Shown in pieces: positions 14,678 to 17,832 of a stretch of 17,832 nucleotides of DNA. Within the stretch, counting starts at the first letter, position 1. Each line of letters opens with the position of its first letter. Made by a program: the position numbers and the translations under genes. The notes below the pieces were generated by a model that was not told the origin of the DNA, searched no databases, and saw nothing but the letters and a program-made list of their open reading frames with translations. This DNA comes from Planctomycetota bacterium (GTDB taxonomy: Bacteria; Planctomycetota; Phycisphaerae; WQYP01): the NCBI GenBank assembly GCA_021809365.1, contig JAKBAC010000059.1, forward strand, positions 1-17,832, written 5' to 3'.

Positions 14678-15631
14678 TCACACCCGCGTCCAGCTTTCCG
14701 CGATGGGCGTATGATCCTCATCACCGGAGTTATGCCAGCGACGGGGGGCGAGCACAATTTTTCCCGCGTTGCAGTTGAGCCACGCGCCCCACCAGCTAAA
14801 AGAGCTGTTTGCGATGATGTTATGTTTGCAGCAACTCATCAGGAACAACTCCTGACAATCGACACACCCCTCGACAAAAATGGCGCGGTCGCAGCTTAGA
14901 TTTGCCTTGGCCCATGCGATCTCGTCACTGAATACGAACACGGATATTTCCGGAATTTTGCGCTTCAGGAGTTCCAGCGCGCGGCGGTAATAATCCAGGT
15001 CGCAGACACCCTCGTACAGCTTTCGCGCCGCTGCGCTGCGCACATAATCACCCCTTCTGATGTGCAGGCTTACGGACATCGTTTCCTGTATCATTTTTTG
15101 ATACGCGCGGGCCTTTTCTGAAATCGGTGTGCGCAACGTGAAATCCCGCAGAATCGTGTCGCGATGGCGAGCGAAGTATTTTTCGTTCTGCCAATATCCG
15201 TTCAGATATAGCGGCGGCGGTTCCGCGAGGACCCTTTCGTCAAAGACAAACTCCTGCTTCTCACGGTACAGGTATTTTGAGTCGGGCGGCAGGCCCCGTC
15301 CCGGCTTGCTCACAATTCCCCGGGGCACGAGATTTTTTACCAGCAGGACGGCGCGTGTCGGGGCCTTGTCCGCCAAGCTTCTTAGAATGCTCTGAAAATC
15401 TTTTTTCGCGCTCGGCTTGAACACCGCAATTTCTTCGGCGGCGGCGATACGGGCATTGATGTCGAAAACACCCAGGGCATATTTTCGCGTGGTGTAATGG
15501 GAGTAGGCGCTGGTATCCAGAAATAACGGCACACCATATTGCAAGCTCAAGGCCCTCCCGACGGCGTACTGGAACATCTGGTTGCCCAGTCCCCCGTCCA
15601 ATTGCGTCATTATTACCGGCCTATCCGCCAT
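14678..15631 (-). CDS. Alpha-1,2-fucosyltransferase-like enzyme (GT11)
   Basis: A 317-residue protein, slightly longer than typical bacterial GT11 enzymes. The start is ATG 15631 or a GTG one codon earlier; GAAGGG lies upstream of both. All family blocks are present: QLDGGLGNQMFQYAVGRALS at the start, LNGYWQNEKYF (about 143-153), the donor-binding HIRRGDYV (190-197), VFSDEIAWAK, and ANSSFSWWGAWLNC (274-287). GT11 enzymes transfer fucose from GDP-fucose, usually in alpha-1,2 linkage to galactose. No GDP-fucose synthesis genes (gmd, fcl) are in the window, so the donor must be made elsewhere. Together with the FkbM genes this predicts a fucosylated, methylated glycan. Family is near certain; linkage is by family expectation. 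Confidence 0.93.
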   Translation of the reverse strand: MADRPVIMTQLDGGLGNQMFQYAVGRALSLQYGVPLFLDTSAYSHYTTRKYALGVFDINARIAAAEEIAVFKPSAKKDFQSILRSLADKAPTRAVLLVKNLVPRGIVSKPGRGLPPDSKYLYREKQEFVFDERVLAEPPPLYLNGYWQNEKYFARHRDTILRDFTLRTPISEKARAYQKMIQETMSVSLHIRRGDYVRSAAARKLYEGVCDLDYYRRALELLKRKIPEISVFVFSDEIAWAKANLSCDRAIFVEGCVDCQELFLMSCCKHNIIANSSFSWWGAWLNCNAGKIVLAPRRWHNSGDEDHTPIAESWTRV

Positions 15632-16038
15632 CACTCATGGCCCTTCAGCAAATCAAGGTGTCCGCGATTGTATCGCTGGTACACCATACGTTCCGCGATG
15701 AAAACACGCAAGCCATCGCACGGAAAGCGGGGCCAAATTCACGCCCATCCAGACGAATCCACGCGAGGCTTTTCCGGTCAAGGATTCCTTGGGTTGGATG
15801 TCGGCCATATATCCGTGTCTCAATTACTGCCAAGCGTTGGCATTGTAATGCCTGATGGGCGCGGTGGCCAATTTCAACGAACAACGGTGCACTGTCGCTG
15901 CCGCGACGACAACGGTGCCTACGTTTAGCGGGCGAGGCGGCCTCGCTGCGCTTTAGGGACCAACCGCGGAAATACCACGATGTTACGACGCAACCGGGAG
16001 CGGCAAGGATTCAAGTTTCAGTGTTCAGAAGCACTGAT
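15632..16038. other. Gene-free stretch between the glycan locus and the mntA-hepT module
   Basis: About 400 bases without a recognisable gene. Open frames of 70-80 codons exist on both strands (for example 15645-15884 minus), but their translations look like no family I know, they overlap each other, and they lack ribosome-binding sites. The right end carries TCAAGTTTCAGTGTTCAG (16011-16028), an inverted copy of a sequence at 17155-17173 on the other side of the toxin-antitoxin module. Confidence 0.55.
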
Positions 16039-16377
16039 TTATCGATCAATCAGGTTTTGTACCTCGGTTAGTAATTTTGGTAATGCGTGGATAATAACCT
16101 TCCAGACATGCGTATTGTCTATCAGCGAATAACCATGTGAAAGCACGTTACGGAATGCCACGATCCTATCCGCATCCGTGATCAACGCGGCGGTCGCCGG
16201 ATCAACCTTCCGAAGGTGATCCACGGCCTCGCCGATGATTTCAAAATTTCGCTCAACGGCGTGGCGGAGAAGCCGATTGCTTTCATAGCTTTCAAAAGTT
16301 GCGTCCTCTGTCTGCTCCAGGATAAATGATGCGGCATCCGCGACATCTTTTACGAGTTTGAGTGCCCTATCCTGCAT
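16039..16377 (-). CDS. hepT: HepT-like HEPN ribonuclease toxin
   Basis: A 112-residue all-helical protein of the HepT (former DUF86) family. The catalytic RX4HXY motif is complete, R76-NVLS-H81-G-Y83, in the context RIVAFRNVLSHGYSLID. The conserved mid-block NFEIIGEAVDHLRK is also present. Members of this family are RNases that inhibit growth when free. In characterised systems the partner MntA adds AMP to the tyrosine of this motif to silence it. The gene overlaps the end of mntA by 11 bases, antitoxin first, the standard order. All motif residues are present, so it should be functional. Confidence 0.93.
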   Translation of the reverse strand: MQDRALKLVKDVADAASFILEQTEDATFESYESNRLLRHAVERNFEIIGEAVDHLRKVDPATAALITDADRIVAFRNVLSHGYSLIDNTHVWKVIIHALPKLLTEVQNLIDR

Positions 16378-16681
16378 AGATCAATTCCCGTGATTGATCC
16401 ACCTGTTTCCAAAACAGATCGCTGGTAATCGCCCCCGCCATGACCAGATCCACAGGTTTATTCAGTGTCTGCCGCAATTCATCAAGGAGACTGAAATATT
16501 CCGCCAGCCAGGGGCCCAAATCGGCATCCGGTGGATATGTCACAAGAAAGTCAATGTCACTGCCGCGGTCATTAAACTTATCTCCCGACGCCGCTGATCC
16601 AAATATTTCCAGCCGCGCCACGCGGTGCCTGCGGCACGCGCTGTGAATGGCATCAATGCGATTGGCAACAAGCGGAATCAT
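16367..16681 (-). CDS. mntA: MntA-like minimal nucleotidyltransferase antitoxin
   Basis: A 104-residue nucleotidyltransferase. The active-site block is LEIFGSAASGDKFNDRGSDI followed by DF, giving the GS and D42-x-D44 residues. The spacing between GS and the first aspartate is 12, slightly longer than the common 10 or 11. The third carboxylate is in KPVDLVM (D78). In characterised pairs this enzyme transfers AMP from ATP to the HepT tyrosine, neutralising the toxin. It is the first gene of the two-gene unit and probably co-translated with hepT through the 11-base overlap. The ATG at 16681 is followed by a normal N-terminus. The module lies outside the glycan locus and is likely an independent acquisition. 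Confidence 0.92.
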   Translation of the reverse strand: MIPLVANRIDAIHSACRRHRVARLEIFGSAASGDKFNDRGSDIDFLVTYPPDADLGPWLAEYFSLLDELRQTLNKPVDLVMAGAITSDLFWKQVDQSRELIYAG

Positions 16682-16803
16682 CAGAGAACCTTTTTATCTA
16701 ACTGCGGCCGCGCTCGATCCGCGTTCGACCATAAAAATATCATAACCACCGTGGTGTTTCGCTTCAAGATGAAGTTACGACTTGCGGCGGGCGCGGCGAC
16801 GAT

Positions 16804-16940
16804 ATTCACCACAAAGACACGACGACACGAAGGGACGACGACGGGGTGACGATCGGCCACAGAAGGCGCAGGTGCCACGGAGTTGGGCCAAAAGCCACGT
16901 TAAATTTTTCTCTCTGTGTACTCCGTGATCTTGTGGCTCA
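16804..16940. repeat. CACAAAG-type inverted repeat pair without a gene inside
   Basis: The left part reads TTCACCACAAAGACACGACG followed by ACACGAAGG. The right part (about 16908-16940) reads TCTCTCTGTGTACTCCGTGA then TCTTGTGGCTC, roughly its complement. A second half-site, CCACGGAGTTGG, lies between. The wording matches the repeats around GxxExxY copy 1, but the interior of about 75 bases has no room for such a gene. Confidence 0.55.
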
Positions 16941-17034
16941 TCCTCGTCGCCGCAGCGACAGCTCAACTCTCTACTGTTCACCTGCTCCAGCCGCCGCAGC
17001 GGCTACCCCTCCGCTACCTCGTGGTTGTCAAGTC

Positions 17035-17209
17035 CCTGTCTCCTGTCTCCTGTCTCCTGCCTCCTGCCTCCTGTCTCCTGCCTCCTGTCTCCTGTCTCCT
17101 GCCTCCTGTCTCCTGCCTCCTGTCTCCTGCCTCCTGTCTCCTGCCTCCTGAAAACTGAACACTGAACACTTGACACTGTTGTTCGTTGCTCGTTACTCGT
17201 TGTTCGTTG
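17035..17209. repeat. 175-bp array of 25 heptamers in constant phase
   Basis: Sixteen units of CCTG(T/C)CT run from 17035 to 17146. The 7-base frame then continues without a break through CCTGAAA, ACTGAAC, ACTGAAC, ACTTGAC and ACTGTTG. It finishes as TTCGTTG, CTCGTTA, CTCGTTG, TTCGTTG. Within the first part, T and C at position 5 alternate irregularly. Heptamer arrays are known in cyanobacteria (STRR repeats); what this one does is unknown. It is not a CRISPR array, having no spacers. Confidence 0.9.
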
Positions 17210-17211
17210 AA

Positions 17212-17230
17212 ATTGGCCTCTGTGGCCAAT
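17212..17230. promoter_or_regulatory. GGCC hairpin upstream of the DUF104 gene
   Basis: ATTGGCC-TCTGT-GGCCAAT forms a perfect 7-base-pair stem, followed by CGCCC. A related word, GATTGGCCA then GGGCGAT, occurs at 17262-17283 next to the candidate promoter. It could be an operator for the toxin-antitoxin unit, since such units usually repress themselves, or simply a hairpin. Inference only. Confidence 0.35.
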
Positions 17231-17263
17231 CGCCCTCCCAGCCGGAAATTTATCGCTGGATGA

Positions 17264-17293
17264 TTGGCCATGCGTTGGGCGATCAGATATAAT
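17264..17293 (+). promoter_or_regulatory. Candidate promoter of the DUF104-PIN unit
   Basis: TTGGCC (17264-17269) and TATAAT (17288-17293) are separated by 18 bases. The -10 is perfect and the -35 matches four of six consensus bases. The predicted transcript would start near 17300, giving a leader of about 25 bases with AGGAG (17314-17318) seven bases before the ATG at 17326. The -35 overlaps an ATTGGCCA word that also forms the hairpin at 17212-17230, a natural place for repressor binding. Confidence 0.55.
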
Positions 17294-17314
17294 TATGGAT
17301 GGAATAGAGCACTA
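17290..17314 (+). repeat. Half-copy of the 668-711 palindrome in the DUF104 leader
   Basis: TAATTATGGATGGAATAGAG followed by CACTA matches the right half of the palindrome at 687-711 at 21 of 25 positions; all four differences are transitions. Here it lies between the -10 box and the ribosome-binding site of the antitoxin gene. Confidence 0.6.
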
Positions 17315-17325
17315 GGAGTAATTTT

Positions 17326-17556
17326 ATGGTCACGAAGGTCTACGCCATTTATCGCAATGGGGCATTCTTCCCTCAGCGATTACTACCGGTGCCTGAGGGG
17401 GCGGAGGTGGAATTGACGGTTGAGTCCGGCACATCCGCGGACACTTTGGCAGATGCTTTAGATAAAATAGCCGGCCTGCCCGCGCAAAGTTCGGCCGACG
17501 GATTCTCCGGTGTCGACCATGACCGTATTCTCTATCCGGAGCGAGCCGGTAGATGA
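17326..17556 (+). CDS. DUF104-family antitoxin
   Basis: A 76-residue protein. The N-terminal half, VYAIYRNGAFFPQRLLPVPE then GAEVELTVE, is the recognisable DUF104 (AF2212-like) antitoxin fold: a short beta-rich DNA-binding or toxin-binding module. The C-terminal half is polar and variable, as expected for the segment that wraps the toxin. The start is well supported by AGGAG seven bases upstream and by a good promoter. The stop overlaps the PIN toxin gene by 38 bases. In such pairs the antitoxin masks the PIN active site and represses the operon. Confidence is high for the family and good for the pairing. Confidence 0.9.
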   Translation: MVTKVYAIYRNGAFFPQRLLPVPEGAEVELTVESGTSADTLADALDKIAGLPAQSSADGFSGVDHDRILYPERAGR

Positions 17557-17832
17557 GCCCTTCATTGATACAGGCCCATGGTACGCCAGCGTTGTGCCGG
17601 ATGACCCTCGGCACATCGATGTCATGACGTGGCTTCGCAAAAGCAACTGTTCGCACGTTACCACGGATTATGTTGTCGACGAGACGCTTACGTTATTGCG
17701 GGCCCGTGGCGAGCGATCCCGCGCAATTGCCCTGGGCCGACACCTGATGGACTTGGCGGGTGTCACCATACACTTCATCAGCGAGGTGGAGATACGTCAG
17801 GCTTGGGCCATGTTTCGTGACAATCCGAACCG
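17519..17832 (+). CDS. PIN-domain (VapC-like) toxin, partial at window edge
   Basis: An open frame from the ATG at 17519 to the window edge, 104 codons without a stop. The core FIDTGPWYASVVPDDPRHID is a PIN-domain start, with catalytic D17. VTTDYVVDETLTLLRARG supplies the second acidic residue, E55, and the later text EIRQAWAMFRDNPN follows the family pattern; the last catalytic acids lie beyond the edge. PIN toxins of this type are Mg-dependent RNases. The start gives an unusual 14-residue extension (MTVFSIRSEPVDEP) before the core, and there is no other start codon between it and FIDTG. The 38-base overlap with the DUF104 gene supports co-expression. The window cuts it off, so integrity cannot be judged. 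Confidence 0.9.
   Translation, partial: MTVFSIRSEPVDEPFIDTGPWYASVVPDDPRHIDVMTWLRKSNCSHVTTDYVVDETLTLLRARGERSRAIALGRHLMDLAGVTIHFISEVEIRQAWAMFRDNPN

Larger units (their letters stand above)
16682..17325. other. Repeat-rich gene-free region between two toxin-antitoxin modules
   Basis: No gene is supported in these 644 bases. They hold the leader of mntA, a CACAAAG-type inverted repeat pair (16804-16940), the heptamer array (17035-17209), a GGCC hairpin (17212-17230), and the promoter and leader of the DUF104 gene. Long open frames here arise because tandem repeats lack stops; for example the minus strand of the array reads as a run of RRQETG-like units. Confidence 0.7.

Noticed and set aside
15645..15884. 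79-codon minus-strand frame in the gap after the fucosyltransferase
   Set aside because: No family, no ribosome-binding site, and competing frames on the other strand; not enough to call a gene.
17035..17209. CRISPR array
   Set aside because: The units are 7 bases and contiguous, with no spacers, and no cas genes are nearby.
17014..17271. 85-codon minus-strand frame over the heptamer array
   Set aside because: It is open only because the repeat has no stop in that frame; the translation is RRQETG/RRQEAG repeats.

Overview
The window is a stretch of GC-rich bacterial chromosome dominated by a surface or exopolysaccharide assembly locus (about 1.7-15.6 kb). Both ends carry mobile and selfish DNA: an IS1380-type transposase on the left, and two toxin-antitoxin modules with low-complexity repeats on the right. 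No rRNA, tRNA or taxonomic marker is present. The mix of GxxExxY genes set in CCGCAAAG-type repeats, an IS1380 element, HepT/MntA and DUF104/PIN modules, frequent GTG/TTG starts, Shine-Dalgarno sites and many FkbM/GT4 genes resembles Planctomycetota or another PVC-group or environmental lineage. That placement is an inference, not a demonstration.

Layout. 1-559: 5' part of an IS1380 transposase gene (minus strand, running off the edge). 560-1694: a 44-bp palindrome, then a GxxExxY gene (minus) embedded in repeats. 1695-2915: GT4-like glycosyltransferase (minus). 3182-7583: three GT4 glycosyltransferases (plus), with a second GxxExxY gene inserted between the first two as a compact cassette bounded by inverted repeats. 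7620-12421 (minus): a Wzx-type flippase, a possible 46-codon gene, a lipoprotein with a possible sugar-active fold, and a Wzy/O-antigen-ligase-like membrane protein, in transcription order from the right. 12689-15631: two FkbM methyltransferases (convergent) and a GT11 alpha-1,2-fucosyltransferase-like enzyme. 16039-16681: mntA-hepT. 16682-17325: repeat-rich non-coding DNA. 17326-end: DUF104 antitoxin and a PIN toxin running off the edge.

How the genes fit together. The glycosyltransferases would build a lipid-linked oligosaccharide and FkbM enzymes could O-methylate it. The flippase would carry it across the inner membrane and the Wzy/WaaL-like protein would polymerise or ligate it; the lipoprotein may act on the product in the envelope. 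No initiating glycosyltransferase, nucleotide-sugar synthesis gene or export (Wza/Wzc) gene is present, so the locus is incomplete here.

The most unusual DNA-level signals are: (i) the GxxExxY gene bounded by about 33-bp terminal inverted repeats, which looks like a minimal mobile cassette; (ii) an unbroken 175-bp array of 25 heptamers whose unit sequence changes while the 7-bp phase is kept; (iii) a 44-bp near-perfect palindrome whose half recurs in the leader of the DUF104-PIN module; and (iv) a short inverted repeat on either side of the mntA-hepT module.
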